Origin: CALSMU01 sp965230225
Lineage (GTDB): Bacteria > Bacteroidota > Bacteroidia > Flavobacteriales_D > Parvicellaceae
DNA: 64,000 nt
Direction: 5' to 3'
NCBI GenBank assembly: GCA_965230225.1
Contig: CBDDKM010000006.1
Span: 248,001 to 312,000 of the forward strand
Shown: positions 8,347-16,583 of the stretch, in pieces
Layout of the letters: each line of letters starts with the position of its first letter
How positions within the stretch are numbered: the first letter of the stretch is position 1
Notes under the pieces: model-generated
Databases searched by the model: none
What the model saw: only the letters and a program-made list of their open reading frames with translations
What the model was told of the DNA's origin: nothing
Translations under genes and position numbers: made by a program

Positions 8347-9603
8347 ATGAAGAAAAGGCTGTTGTACATAGCGTATATTGTATTTTTTGTGCTTACCGTG
8401 TTCGGCGGTATTGAAATTTACTTGAACTATTTGTTGAACCATCCTGAGTCTTGTCCTGATGGTTGGAAGGATACTTTGGTTCAGTATTACCTGGAACATG
8501 ATGCTCATTTCATTCAACAGGAAAATGAAATGGCACACTACGATGAGGAATTGTTCTATACCCTGAAACCGGGAGAGTTTGTTTTTGAAAACAGGGAGTT
8601 TGAAACACCTTTTAAAGTGAATAGTTTGGGGTGCAGAGATGACGAAGCTTCTCTGGAAAATCCTGAAGTTGTTATGTTGGGGGATAGTTATGGTATGGGT
8701 TGGGGAGCTAATCAGGATAAAACTTATGCTCAGTTGGTGGAAGGTAAATTAGGGATGAAGGTTTTGAATGCCGGTATCTCTTCATACGGGACACCAAGGG
8801 AGTTGGAAATCCTCAAACGAATCGATACAGATAGTTTGAAATACCTGGTTATTCAGTATTGTTCTAACGATAATTATGAAATTACAGAGTATGTTCAAAA
8901 CAATGATGGATTAGTAATTTCTTCAGAACAAGTGTATGATAGTATTTGTGATTTAGTGCAATCCAGAAATAGTTACTACCCGTTTAAGTATGTGGTGGAG
9001 TTATTGCCACATTTAATCTTGTCTAAATCAGATGATATTTCAGTAAAACCAAAGAAAGAAGGTGGTGAGGAAATAAGTATTTCGAAGTCGTTTCTGGAAA
9101 TGATAAAGAATTCTAAAGAAATATCTCCTGATGTCAATATTATCTTATTTACCCTGGATAAACATGGGTTTGAAAACTGGTTCATGGAAGAGGTGCAGCG
9201 AATTTTGAACCAATCGTTTGGTTCTTCTTTACATGACAGAGTTAGATTTATCAATTTCTCGGACGATTTGTCTAAAGAAGATTATTTCATTTTAGATGGA
9301 CACATTAATGAACAGGGGCATCAATTAGTGGCAGATTCGTTGATCGAACTTATTGCATCTGATTCTTTTGAGTCCTATCATAAACAGTTCCTTTATGACA
9401 ATGGAAATGTGTGTATTGATGCTACCTATATTAACCATATTAAAAATGGAATAACTACCTATTACTGGGAGGATGGAGCGGTTAGCCAGACCACCAATTA
9501 TACCAAAGGAGTGAAGAATGGAGAAGAAATAAGGTATGATCAATCGGGAGTAGAAATGGAGAGAAAGTGGTACAAAAACGGAGAGGAAGTAAAAGTTGAG
9601 TAA
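8347..9603 (+). CDS. Membrane-anchored SGNH hydrolase with MORN/YwqK-like tail (paralogue of 4887-6212)
   Basis: It has the same plan as the first SGNH protein: an N-terminal anchor (residues 5-25), a conserved lead-in (HYDEELFYTLKPGEFVFENR), GDSY with Ser114, NAG, YCSND, and the block V motif DGHINEQGH near residue 320. The tail holds YwqK-like repeats (YINHIKNGITTYYW, KGVKNGEEIRYD). It lies 12 bases after ychJ and overlaps the next gene by 8 bases, which ties it to the GT-C-like membrane protein. A joint role in modifying an exported polysaccharide or glycolipid is the natural inference, but not demonstrated. Confidence 0.82.
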   Translation: MKKRLLYIAYIVFFVLTVFGGIEIYLNYLLNHPESCPDGWKDTLVQYYLEHDAHFIQQENEMAHYDEELFYTLKPGEFVFENREFETPFKVNSLGCRDDEASLENPEVVMLGDSYGMGWGANQDKTYAQLVEGKLGMKVLNAGISSYGTPRELEILKRIDTDSLKYLVIQYCSNDNYEITEYVQNNDGLVISSEQVYDSICDLVQSRNSYYPFKYVVELLPHLILSKSDDISVKPKKEGGEEISISKSFLEMIKNSKEISPDVNIILFTLDKHGFENWFMEEVQRILNQSFGSSLHDRVRFINFSDDLSKEDYFILDGHINEQGHQLVADSLIELIASDSFESYHKQFLYDNGNVCIDATYINHIKNGITTYYWEDGAVSQTTNYTKGVKNGEEIRYDQSGVEMERKWYKNGEEVKVE

Positions 9604-11914
9604 CAAGAACAATATATCGTGGTTAACCATCAACGTTAAGTTCGGTGCTTTATTGGCTTTGGTGAGCTTCTTTACCTTGTTTGCTTTGCATGGTAGGGTT
9701 ATGATTAACCCTAATAGTTACTTAATGGCAAATACCGGAGAGGCAGTGAGGGTGTATTATGTGATGGCTTCCCACGCAAAAACTGATACTTCTTACACTC
9801 ATTTTCAGGGAATGAATTTTCCTTACGGAGAGAATTTAGTTTTTTGTGATGCTCAACCATTGGTTACCGAATCGTTTAGGTTTGTGAATCAACTGTTCTC
9901 AGCCACTAGTAACTATGCTGTTGGAGTTCAGAACGCATTATCCTTGTATAGTCTGATTGTTGGGGCATTATTGCTGTTTATTTTTTTGTTAAGGTGGAAC
10001 CTTCCTCCGTGGTATGCCGCTTTGGTGGCTTATGGAATTATGCTTATTGGTCCGCAAATACTTAGAATGCCCTGGCAACCTAACTTATCTTACTTTTGGT
10101 TTATTCCATTAATCTTATTGCTGTATCAGAAGTATTTTAGGGAGCAGAACTGGGGGAGCACAATTTACATTGGCGTGGTGACCTTCTTAAGTTTCTTTAT
10201 TAATCCATATTTCGGAGTTATCTCGTCTGGATTCTTTGCTTTAACTTTTGCTCTATTAATTAAATCAAATTGGAAGAGTTATACCTATTACCTAAAAGGG
10301 CTAGTACAGTTTTTATTGCCGGGAATAGGGTATCAATTGTACGTTGCAATAACCGATTATCGAGTAGATCGGGTAGAGGTGCCAACGGGGTTGCATGAGT
10401 TTACTGCTACGTTTAGCAGTTTGTTTACTTCTCCACATTCGCCGTTTGCAGGAATATACAATGCCTTAGGGGTTGATGAAACTAACGTGTTAGCCCATTT
10501 TGAAGGAATGGCCTACGTAGGACTGGCAGGGAATCTAATTTTGTTGTTCTTTTTGGTTCGGTGGGTCATTGGCTTGTTCTATAAATCTAAAGTTTCAGGA
10601 TATCTGGATCAGGAGAAAAAAGTCTTGCTGTTGGTGGTGATAGTTTTCGGTATTCTTTCAACTGGCTTTCCTTTTTTAATGCACTCTTCGTTGGAAGAGT
10701 TACTTTCTGTGTTTAAGCCGTTAAGACAAATGCGAGCGTTAGGGAGATTGTCGTGGGTGTTTTGTATTGGCTTAAACCTCATTTTGTACTATTTAATTTA
10801 TAAATGGTTTTCAGAGGGGAAATCTTCAGTTTTAAAAGGAGTAGTCCCAATATTGGCAGTAGCCTTTACAGGAATTGAAGGAGTTTACCTTCATCAACAA
10901 GTGCGAAAAGAACAAGTGGATGGCAATCCATTCGTTATGGCTAATGTTGCCTCAGATCCAACAGTAAATCAATTGTCTGAAGCATTAAGTCAAGTGGATA
11001 CAGAGAAGTACAGTTGTATTGTGCCTGTGCCTTACTTCCATGTGGGGAGTGAGTTGTTTTTAACTGAATCCCACACTTCCTATCAGGCTATGTTGGAGGT
11101 GTTGTGTTTTGCGTATCATACTGAATTGCCAATTACAGGGTGTTATTTAAGCAGAAATTCGAAATCTGAAAGCATTAAGGCTTTTCAGTTTTTTGCTCCT
11201 AGCATGATTGAAAAGGAAATAGCAGAAGATTTTCCAAATGATCAACCAATCCTTCTGTTCATGAGTAAGAATGCTCCAGAGTCTGGTGCCAATGAAAAAA
11301 GAGTGTTAGAACTTGGGCAGGAGGTGTATTCGAATGATCAAATAGCATTGTTTGAAGTGTGGCCGGATTCCATTTGGGCTACAAATAAAGAGGAGATCAA
11401 TGGGTGGTATGATCAGTATAAGGATTCTTATAATCAATATGGAGACCTCCATTATTATGGGAACATTCAGCCCTATTATTTTTCGTACGATGGTGGAAGT
11501 CAGGAAGGTGTACTTGGTAATTCTACTCAGTTTTTAGATCAGGATACGATAGTGCTGTTTGATCAAAGAAATGTTCCTATTATTTCTGGTGATTATGAGT
11601 TAAGTTTTTGGCAGAAAACCATTGAGAATAGTACGCAATCCAATTTGTGGATGGAAACCTTAGATGAGGACGGTAGAGTAGTAGAAACAACTCATTTGTA
11701 CGATGCTAAGAGAACCTTTACCTTCTATAAAGACTGGATGAGATGGAAACAAGACATTCAGTTTAAGGATGATAAATACATACGATTATACTTTGTACGA
11801 CCTTCCAATGCTCCTGAAATTGTGCTAGATGAGTTAATGTTGTTACCAGAAAAAAGTAGCGTTTTTGTTCTAAAAGAAAACCAAAGAAGCTGGAATAATT
11901 ATCCCATCGATTAA
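9596..11914 (+). CDS. Polytopic membrane protein, GT-C-like glycosyltransferase with C-terminal periplasmic domain
   Basis: The start is a TTG at 9596 inside the end of the SGNH gene (8-base overlap, stop TAA at 9601), a coupled arrangement. The N-terminal 430 residues have about ten hydrophobic segments. A large loop after the first helix holds FQGMNFPYGENLVFCDAQPL, which resembles the first periplasmic loop of GT-C transferases. The last 350 residues are periplasmic and end with a jelly-roll-like region (ISGDYELSFWQKT to EIVLDELMLLPE) that looks carbohydrate-binding. The likely role is lipid-linked sugar transfer at the membrane. Exact family and acceptor are unknown. Confidence 0.65.
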   Translation: MSNKNNISWLTINVKFGALLALVSFFTLFALHGRVMINPNSYLMANTGEAVRVYYVMASHAKTDTSYTHFQGMNFPYGENLVFCDAQPLVTESFRFVNQLFSATSNYAVGVQNALSLYSLIVGALLLFIFLLRWNLPPWYAALVAYGIMLIGPQILRMPWQPNLSYFWFIPLILLLYQKYFREQNWGSTIYIGVVTFLSFFINPYFGVISSGFFALTFALLIKSNWKSYTYYLKGLVQFLLPGIGYQLYVAITDYRVDRVEVPTGLHEFTATFSSLFTSPHSPFAGIYNALGVDETNVLAHFEGMAYVGLAGNLILLFFLVRWVIGLFYKSKVSGYLDQEKKVLLLVVIVFGILSTGFPFLMHSSLEELLSVFKPLRQMRALGRLSWVFCIGLNLILYYLIYKWFSEGKSSVLKGVVPILAVAFTGIEGVYLHQQVRKEQVDGNPFVMANVASDPTVNQLSEALSQVDTEKYSCIVPVPYFHVGSELFLTESHTSYQAMLEVLCFAYHTELPITGCYLSRNSKSESIKAFQFFAPSMIEKEIAEDFPNDQPILLFMSKNAPESGANEKRVLELGQEVYSNDQIALFEVWPDSIWATNKEEINGWYDQYKDSYNQYGDLHYYGNIQPYYFSYDGGSQEGVLGNSTQFLDQDTIVLFDQRNVPIISGDYELSFWQKTIENSTQSNLWMETLDEDGRVVETTHLYDAKRTFTFYKDWMRWKQDIQFKDDKYIRLYFVRPSNAPEIVLDELMLLPEKSSVFVLKENQRSWNNYPID

Positions 11915-13446
11915 TAATTCTGTTGGTTAGAATTCGTCCAGTATTTTAGTTCAGAGGTTCCGTCTTCGTACTGAACAATGTAGATTGAGTTTAATTCTGG
12001 TGTAATAACTTTTCTTCCTAATAAATCGAATACTTGTTTAATTTCTTTTTGTTTGTTATCCCAAATATCGGAGATGCTTACATTGCCACATGGGTTTTGA
12101 AGATCAGTAAGATGTAGAGGAGTAGATCCTATCATTCCTATTCCATGATCCACCCAAACCTGATAGGTGCCTGTATCAGAAACTACAATGGATTGAGTGG
12201 TTTCGCCAGTGCTCCACTCGTAATTACTATATCCTGTGGGAGCTGATAGCGTTACTGTTCCTGTTCCGGAACAATCAATTGAAGGTTGTGTTATTTCGAA
12301 AGGAAAGCTATGCACAGTAGCTCTGTAACTCAGAATTGAGTCCATGTAATACAGCTCTGAGATAATATTATCCTGATCGTCCAGATGAATAAAATTGGGG
12401 TAAGGCCTAAAACAGTTTCCGTATCCAACTAAACGTTCACTGTTGTTTCTGGTTTGAAAATTCCCCATGGCTCTGGAGTAGGAGTTCCAGGAATTATAAT
12501 ACTCATATACCATCGTGCAGGTCATGGTAGAAATGTCCAATTGATATTCAACCCCTCTTGATTTTCTTGGAGGAGGGGAACTGTTAGCATTGTCAAATAA
12601 AGTGATGTTGCCATTAGGTAGTCTTCTAATGTCGTGTTGTCCACTAAAGCCAGTGTCGTTAGCAAATGTAAATTGATTAGATGTTCCTCCTAAAATCCAA
12701 ATAGGAACTCCAGTAGTACGGTCAATTTTATAAATGGCATCCAAATGTCTGAAGGATATTAGTAGGTTTCCATCATCGTCTTCGTCAACCGCATTTCCAT
12801 GAGCATAATCAAAATCGTTAACATTGTAATTGTAGGTGTCAATAAAGTCGGAAGGGTGAATGTGGTCAATGCTCTTCCAATCGAAAACCAAATTACCGGA
12901 TGGGTCAAACTCCTGAATAACAAAGCTTCTTACTTCTGTATTGCTACTACCAGGGGTTCCATCAAATGTATATCCGGTTAAATCTTCTGTTGTGTTAGTT
13001 GTTCCGGTAATGAGGTAGTTGCCATTATTCATAATTTGAAACTCATGAATATCGGTAGGGATACCGTTGGTTGGAGTTAAAGAATCAACTCTAACAAAGT
13101 TGGAGTCCATCAGGTAAAACTTCATATCCGCTCCCTGATAAATGGTTTGAGCAAAGGAAAAAAGATGGTGATCTTCGTGATACTGAAAATTGGTGTATAC
13201 TCCTTGTGCATTGTTATCTGCGTACCAGGATATGTATCCATCAGAATCCATTACGGATAAATGCCTTAAGCTGGAGCCGCTAGCCAATAAAAAAGGAGCA
13301 GTTAAATAGTAACTCTCTTCTGTGCTAACACCTGTTTTATTGAATTCGTATTGGGGAAAACCAGATGGGGTAGGTCGATTGTAATTCTGCGATACCGCAG
13401 TAATGGATAAAATAATAAGTAGAGATAAGAATTTAACCTTTAACAT
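11911..13446 (-). CDS. Secreted aryl-sulfotransferase-like (ASST) beta-propeller protein with divergent T9SS tail
   Basis: A signal peptide (1-19) is followed by a six-bladed-propeller-type region (about 40-380). Its sequence fits the arylsulfotransferase family: DIHEFQIMNNGNYLITG, DYAHGNAVDEDDDGNLLISF, and GQHDIRRLPNGNITLFDN. Conserved His residues in these blades are where ASST enzymes hold their catalytic residues. An Ig-like linker (about 400-450) and a weak sorting-domain end (KQVFDLLGRKVITPELNSIY) follow. Many Bacteroidota relatives are annotated as arylsulfotransferases without assay, and sulfotransfer is unproven here. The stop overlaps the convergent gene by four bases (TTAA). Confidence 0.75.
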   Translation of the reverse strand: MLKVKFLSLLIILSITAVSQNYNRPTPSGFPQYEFNKTGVSTEESYYLTAPFLLASGSSLRHLSVMDSDGYISWYADNNAQGVYTNFQYHEDHHLFSFAQTIYQGADMKFYLMDSNFVRVDSLTPTNGIPTDIHEFQIMNNGNYLITGTTNTTEDLTGYTFDGTPGSSNTEVRSFVIQEFDPSGNLVFDWKSIDHIHPSDFIDTYNYNVNDFDYAHGNAVDEDDDGNLLISFRHLDAIYKIDRTTGVPIWILGGTSNQFTFANDTGFSGQHDIRRLPNGNITLFDNANSSPPPRKSRGVEYQLDISTMTCTMVYEYYNSWNSYSRAMGNFQTRNNSERLVGYGNCFRPYPNFIHLDDQDNIISELYYMDSILSYRATVHSFPFEITQPSIDCSGTGTVTLSAPTGYSNYEWSTGETTQSIVVSDTGTYQVWVDHGIGMIGSTPLHLTDLQNPCGNVSISDIWDNKQKEIKQVFDLLGRKVITPELNSIYIVQYEDGTSELKYWTNSNQQNY

Positions 13447-13466
13447 ATTAGAAACAATTTCGTAGG

Positions 13467-13495
13467 CGAATATAGTTTATTCCCATTACTATCAA
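13467..13495 (-). promoter_or_regulatory. Promoter of the aryl-sulfotransferase-like gene
   Basis: On the minus strand TTG (13495-13493) is followed after 18 bases by TATATTCG (13474-13467), 7 of 8 matches to TAnnTTTG. It lies about 20 bases before the ATG at 13446. Confidence 0.5.
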
Positions 13496-13496
13496 T

Positions 13497-13526
13497 AAAA
13501 AAGGTGACTTATTCAAGTCACCTTTT
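13497..13526. terminator. Orphan bidirectional terminator hairpin
   Basis: AAAAGGTGACTT pairs with AAGTCACCTTTT around ATTC, flanked by A- and T-runs. It lies upstream of the minus-strand sulfotransferase gene rather than after any gene, so it must end another transcript. See the finding on 13526-13796. Confidence 0.7.
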
Positions 13527-13796
13527 ACTTACCGCCAGTTATGTTGTTTAATCAATTACTTATGGTAGTCCAATGTTTCAGTTCAAGTTTAGAAACTTTG
13601 TTGTTCCTGGCAAGTTAGATTATTTTGAAAGTTATTTCTGTAGGTAGCTTACTCACGTTCAGTTTCGTTTGCTACAAAATGTTCCCCAAAAGAACGACAT
13701 GTATTTCATTTATGGTTAAGAAATTGGTAGATGTTCTTTCCGATTTACAAATCGATTACCTGATTTAGAAATTTACAATTGGAATGAGGGTATTTC
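13527..13796. other. Intergenic stretch without a gene, enclosed by two terminators
   Basis: No ORF above about 20 codons is present. On the minus strand a TTG, 19 bases and TAAACTTG (about 13615-13586) form an imperfect promoter that would give a transcript of roughly 90 bases ending at the orphan terminator. That makes a small RNA possible, but the evidence is thin. Confidence 0.3.
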
Positions 13797-13800
13797 AATA

Positions 13801-13830
13801 AAAAAGCCTGATCAACTGATCAGGCTTTTA
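13801..13830 (-). terminator. Terminator of the AlkD-like gene
   Basis: AAAAGCCTGATCA pairs with TGATCAGGCTTTT with almost no loop, directly after the TAA of the minus-strand gene. T-runs on both sides make it effective in both directions. Confidence 0.85.
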
Positions 13831-13831
13831 A

Positions 13832-14539
13832 TTAACACCTTGCGGTTTTTCTTTTCTTTCCAATTTTGTTCCGGTCTTCTACTTTCTTAATGTAATCAGT
13901 TGCAAATGGTACCTTACAAGCGGTTCCGTTCATGTCAACTTCCACTTTGCCAATTTTGTTAGCTACCTGTTTGGCTTTTTCGGTAAGGTCCTTTACATAA
14001 GTTCCAATAGAGATAACAAAACCATTCATGGTATACTTTACTCTGTTGGGAGCTGAGTGAATATCGGATGCTATTCTGTCCAGTAACTTTTCGTATTGAC
14101 TGATGTCGATTTCTTCGTCGGGTCTTACGCTGGTGTAATACGCAAGTGTCCCCCAACCAGCGGCGGCAGTGGTTTCCTGGTCTGAGTTAATCCACTCCAA
14201 TCCAAGTTCGAGCCCATAAGGAGACTCGGCCGCTACCCATGGCACAGCATATTCACTTAAATAAGACCAGTAGGCCTGTTTAACCCAGGTTTGCAAATCT
14301 TCTTTGCTAATTTTGGTTTCATCCGCCATTAAACTCGCCAAATACATGGCATCCGAGTTACCGGTTGCGAATAACTCTAAAGATAGCTCGTGGTTCTTTT
14401 TGGTCTTCTTCAGTATCTTTTTCAGGTCCTGAACTTTAACTCCAAAGAAGGGTTCTTTGGCACCATGTCTTGTGAGCGTTTTTTTGGTTTGCTCATCACC
14501 ATATTCTTCCAGTTGTTTCAGAACTTCATTACACGTCAT
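13832..14539 (-). CDS. DNA alkylation repair protein, AlkD/HEAT-like family
   Basis: This 235-residue all-helical protein matches the DNA alkylation repair (AlkD-like, ALK-repeat) family. It has HGAKEPFFGVKVQDLKKILK near the N-terminus, a central YLSEYAVPWVAAESP, and a C-terminal IGKVEVDMNGTACKVP. The related enzymes excise cationic alkylated bases by a HEAT-like fold, though many members lack demonstrated activity. It is followed by its own terminator, and an alpha/beta hydrolase gene lies 30 bases upstream on the same strand. Confidence 0.85.
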   Translation of the reverse strand: MTCNEVLKQLEEYGDEQTKKTLTRHGAKEPFFGVKVQDLKKILKKTKKNHELSLELFATGNSDAMYLASLMADETKISKEDLQTWVKQAYWSYLSEYAVPWVAAESPYGLELGLEWINSDQETTAAAGWGTLAYYTSVRPDEEIDISQYEKLLDRIASDIHSAPNRVKYTMNGFVISIGTYVKDLTEKAKQVANKIGKVEVDMNGTACKVPFATDYIKKVEDRNKIGKKRKTARC

Positions 14540-14569
14540 TGCAGTAATTTTTTTCTGAAATATATGAAA

Positions 14570-15253
14570 TTACATGGCTTTTAGAACGTACTCGGCCAAT
14601 TCTTCGGTCTCAATTTTTTCTATTAAATGAGGGAACCCTTTAATGGATACTGCTTTTCCTTGGGGTAGTAACTTTACAACATTTTCCGTCTCGCCGAAGG
14701 TAACCATATGGTCAAGGCTTCCAACTCCCATAATAACTTCCTTCTCGATTTGTTTGAAGTCTTCTTCTTTTAATCCCATATTGTTAGCAAGCCCTAGCAT
14801 CAAATCTGCAGTTTTATGCATTAGATTTTTCCAATCGCCCGGAGCATGTTCTTCTTTTAGCTTTTTTGCGAAAAAAGGAATCTTTTCTTCAATTACTTCT
14901 GGATTGAGCATTTTTACTTCTCTGGCAGCAAACTCTGGATTCCAGTCTAGTTTAGTGCCTAATGTCACAATCTTCTTTATTCTTTCAGGGTTTTTAGCAG
15001 CCATACACAGAGCAACATACCCCCCCATACTGTATCCAAAAATGCTTACATCCTTTAGATTGTTGAGTTCGATAAACTCAAGGGCATTGTCAGCAAACAG
15101 TTGTATGGTAAATTCTTTTTCGGTTGTATTTCCGCCATGACCTTCAAAATTGAGATCGTAGACGTTATACATTACAGACAGTTCTTTTTTTAGGGAGTCA
15201 AACTGTATTTTACTACCCAGGGCTCCGTGGAGTAACAGTAGATTTGGTTTCAT
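14570..15253 (-). CDS. Cytoplasmic alpha/beta hydrolase
   Basis: At 227 residues it has no signal peptide. It shows the alpha/beta-hydrolase hallmarks: LLLHGALGS near the N-terminus (oxyanion loop), nucleophile elbow GYSMGG with Ser75, Asp181 (SLDHMV) and His209 (GFPHLIE). This fits small esterases and hydrolases related to BioH or MenH, but no feature fixes the substrate. It precedes the AlkD-like gene by 30 bases and may be cotranscribed with it. Confidence 0.85.
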   Translation of the reverse strand: MKPNLLLLHGALGSKIQFDSLKKELSVMYNVYDLNFEGHGGNTTEKEFTIQLFADNALEFIELNNLKDVSIFGYSMGGYVALCMAAKNPERIKKIVTLGTKLDWNPEFAAREVKMLNPEVIEEKIPFFAKKLKEEHAPGDWKNLMHKTADLMLGLANNMGLKEEDFKQIEKEVIMGVGSLDHMVTFGETENVVKLLPQGKAVSIKGFPHLIEKIETEELAEYVLKAM

Positions 15254-15351
15254 AACAATTTAATTTTGAACGCTGTAAACCTAGCAATTATTTGTTAAGG
15301 CTATATTATGTTGTTCTTAATTTAAGCAAAATAGGTGCTGCCCCCTATTGG

Positions 15352-15651
15352 TTAAAGGCCTAAAGAAATTAATGCATTTGTAATGTTTTCAGAGAAAAAA
15401 GCCCAGCTAATTAATTGTAGCATGGTAAGCAAAGCGAGGTGAGAAAGTAGTTCCAGGTTTATGTTTTTACGAAAGATTCCGACAGAAAGAACGGTTGCAA
15501 TGTGAGTTACTCCGAAAATTGCTATTAATAAAAACCCTGCCATGTCACCTCCAGAGTTGTGTGTAACCTTAAACGCAATACTAACAAAGCCGACTATTGA
15601 AATAGCGGTGTTACTTACCATTATTTTATAGGCTTTAAAAAAGCGCTTCAT
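15352..15651 (-). CDS. Small integral membrane protein of unknown function
   Basis: I prefer the ATG at 15651 (MKRFFKAYKIM) to that at 15696 because the latter lies within the promoter palindrome. The roughly 99 residues contain three hydrophobic segments (about 10-28, 38-58 and 70-92). No family motif is recognisable. A TAnnTTTG box and a perfect 6-base inverted repeat lie 30-45 bases upstream, so it may be specifically regulated. Confidence 0.55.
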   Translation of the reverse strand: MKRFFKAYKIMVSNTAISIVGFVSIAFKVTHNSGGDMAGFLLIAIFGVTHIATVLSVGIFRKNINLELLSHLALLTMLQLISWAFFSENITNALISLGL

Positions 15652-15678
15652 TTTAAGGGGAAGGTTGGTTTCAGGTTT

Positions 15679-15696
15679 ATGTACACAAAAGTACAT
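15679..15696 (-). promoter_or_regulatory. Palindrome overlapping the -7 box of the small membrane protein
   Basis: ATGTAC and GTACAT form a perfect inverted repeat with a 6-base spacer. The minus-strand -7 element TACTTTTG (15693-15686) lies inside it. A protein bound there would block RNA polymerase, so this looks like a repressor operator. Confidence 0.4.
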
Positions 15697-15736
15697 TACA
15701 AGTTCATTTTTAAGGGTTAAAAAGGTGAATATTTAT

Positions 15737-15772
15737 AGGTGGAAATTACCCAATTTTAAGGTGGAATTACCC
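15737..15772. repeat. Tandem direct repeat AGGTGGAA(A)TTACCC
   Basis: Two near-identical copies (15737-15751 and 15759-15772) are spaced 22 bases apart, about two helical turns. A third partial copy, AAGGTG, follows at 15783. GGT and ACC ends face each other in each unit, which fits operator half-sites. Confidence 0.4.
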
Positions 15773-15894
15773 TGCTTTTTTTAAGGTGTAGTTCTGTGAT
15801 TTTTCATATTAATAGGTTTTAGGTTAAGGGATAAAGGTATCTAGAAATACCTGAGAGAATATTGATCTAAATCAGCTATTCCGACAGTCGACAT

Positions 15895-16110
15895 AAAACT
15901 CCTCCAAACCGGAGAAAAATCGGAGAATAGAGTCAGCTAAATTTGTTTCAGCAAAAGATGGTTAAATCGCTTGACGATTATTTGAAGCTCATGCGCAGAG
16001 CTCATTCCGGAATCAAATAACCATTTAGCCGCCGGCGATTCAGTTATTCTGTGGGAAGAGGTAATTGAGGAGCCGGGTTTCTTCCCGGTAAGGATAGTAG
16101 GCTCTGCCTT
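15895..16110 (+). ncRNA. Candidate structured leader or small RNA upstream of the small lipoprotein gene
   Basis: The region holds several stems: CTCC/GGAG at 15902-15914, AAGATGGTTA (15955-15964) with TAACCATTT (16018-16026), TTATTTGA (15978-15985) with TCAAATAA (16013-16020), AGCTC/GAGCT (15986-16002), and CCGGG/CCCGG (16073-16088). The second and third stems share the bases TAA and exclude each other, as in a switch. There is no ORF. It resembles no riboswitch class that I know. Confidence 0.35.
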
Positions 16111-16141
16111 TCTATCAAGTTAAAATTCAAAATTTAGAAAA

Positions 16142-16534
16142 ATGAACACAACAATAAAGATGGTGTTAACCATCATTACAATAGGTGGGTTTTGCTCTTG
16201 TAGCAAAGTAACCCTGGAAGAGGACAAAACAGGAAAGTTATGCGTAACTACGATCGATAACCTTGAAAAGGGTGGAGACGACGATGACGATCCGATTATT
16301 CAAGGCTTAGTACTGGATAATGAAGAATCACCAGTAAGCAATGCTACGGTTCATCTTTACAAGGCTGGTACTACTACCATTTTGGATACGGATGTAACCG
16401 ATTCGAATGGTGAGTTTGACTTTGTTGTTACCGCTGGAGATTATTACTTTAAGGTAATTCCACAGGTACAGAATCCAGTTACAACCAATCCAATTACTGT
16501 AACTGCAGATGTACAAGTAACCATTTACGTTTAA
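16142..16534 (+). CDS. Small lipoprotein with a carboxypeptidase-regulatory-like (Cna-B type) domain
   Basis: A lipoprotein signal (cysteines at 18 and 20 in GGFCSCSK) is followed by an acidic linker (GGDDDDD, about residues 45-49). The rest is a single beta-sandwich domain: IIQGLVLDNEESPVSNATVHL, then TDSNGEFDFVVTAGDYYFKV. This fold is common in envelope proteins as a stalk or binding module. It is convergent with the histidine kinase gene, with which it shares a terminator. It could be the envelope partner or the output of that kinase, but this is inferred from position only. Confidence 0.7.
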   Translation: MNTTIKMVLTIITIGGFCSCSKVTLEEDKTGKLCVTTIDNLEKGGDDDDDPIIQGLVLDNEESPVSNATVHLYKAGTTTILDTDVTDSNGEFDFVVTAGDYYFKVIPQVQNPVTTNPITVTADVQVTIYV

Positions 16535-16552
16535 AATAGCCTCTTTGTACGA

Positions 16553-16583
16553 GAGCCCTGGCAAATGTGTCAGGGCTTTTTTA
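16553..16583. terminator. Shared terminator of the lipoprotein and histidine kinase genes
   Basis: AGCCCTGGCA pairs with TGTCAGGGCT around AATG, followed by T6. The TGA stop of the minus-strand kinase (16572-16570) lies in the right arm of the stem, so the hairpin overlaps coding sequence. Confidence 0.85.
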
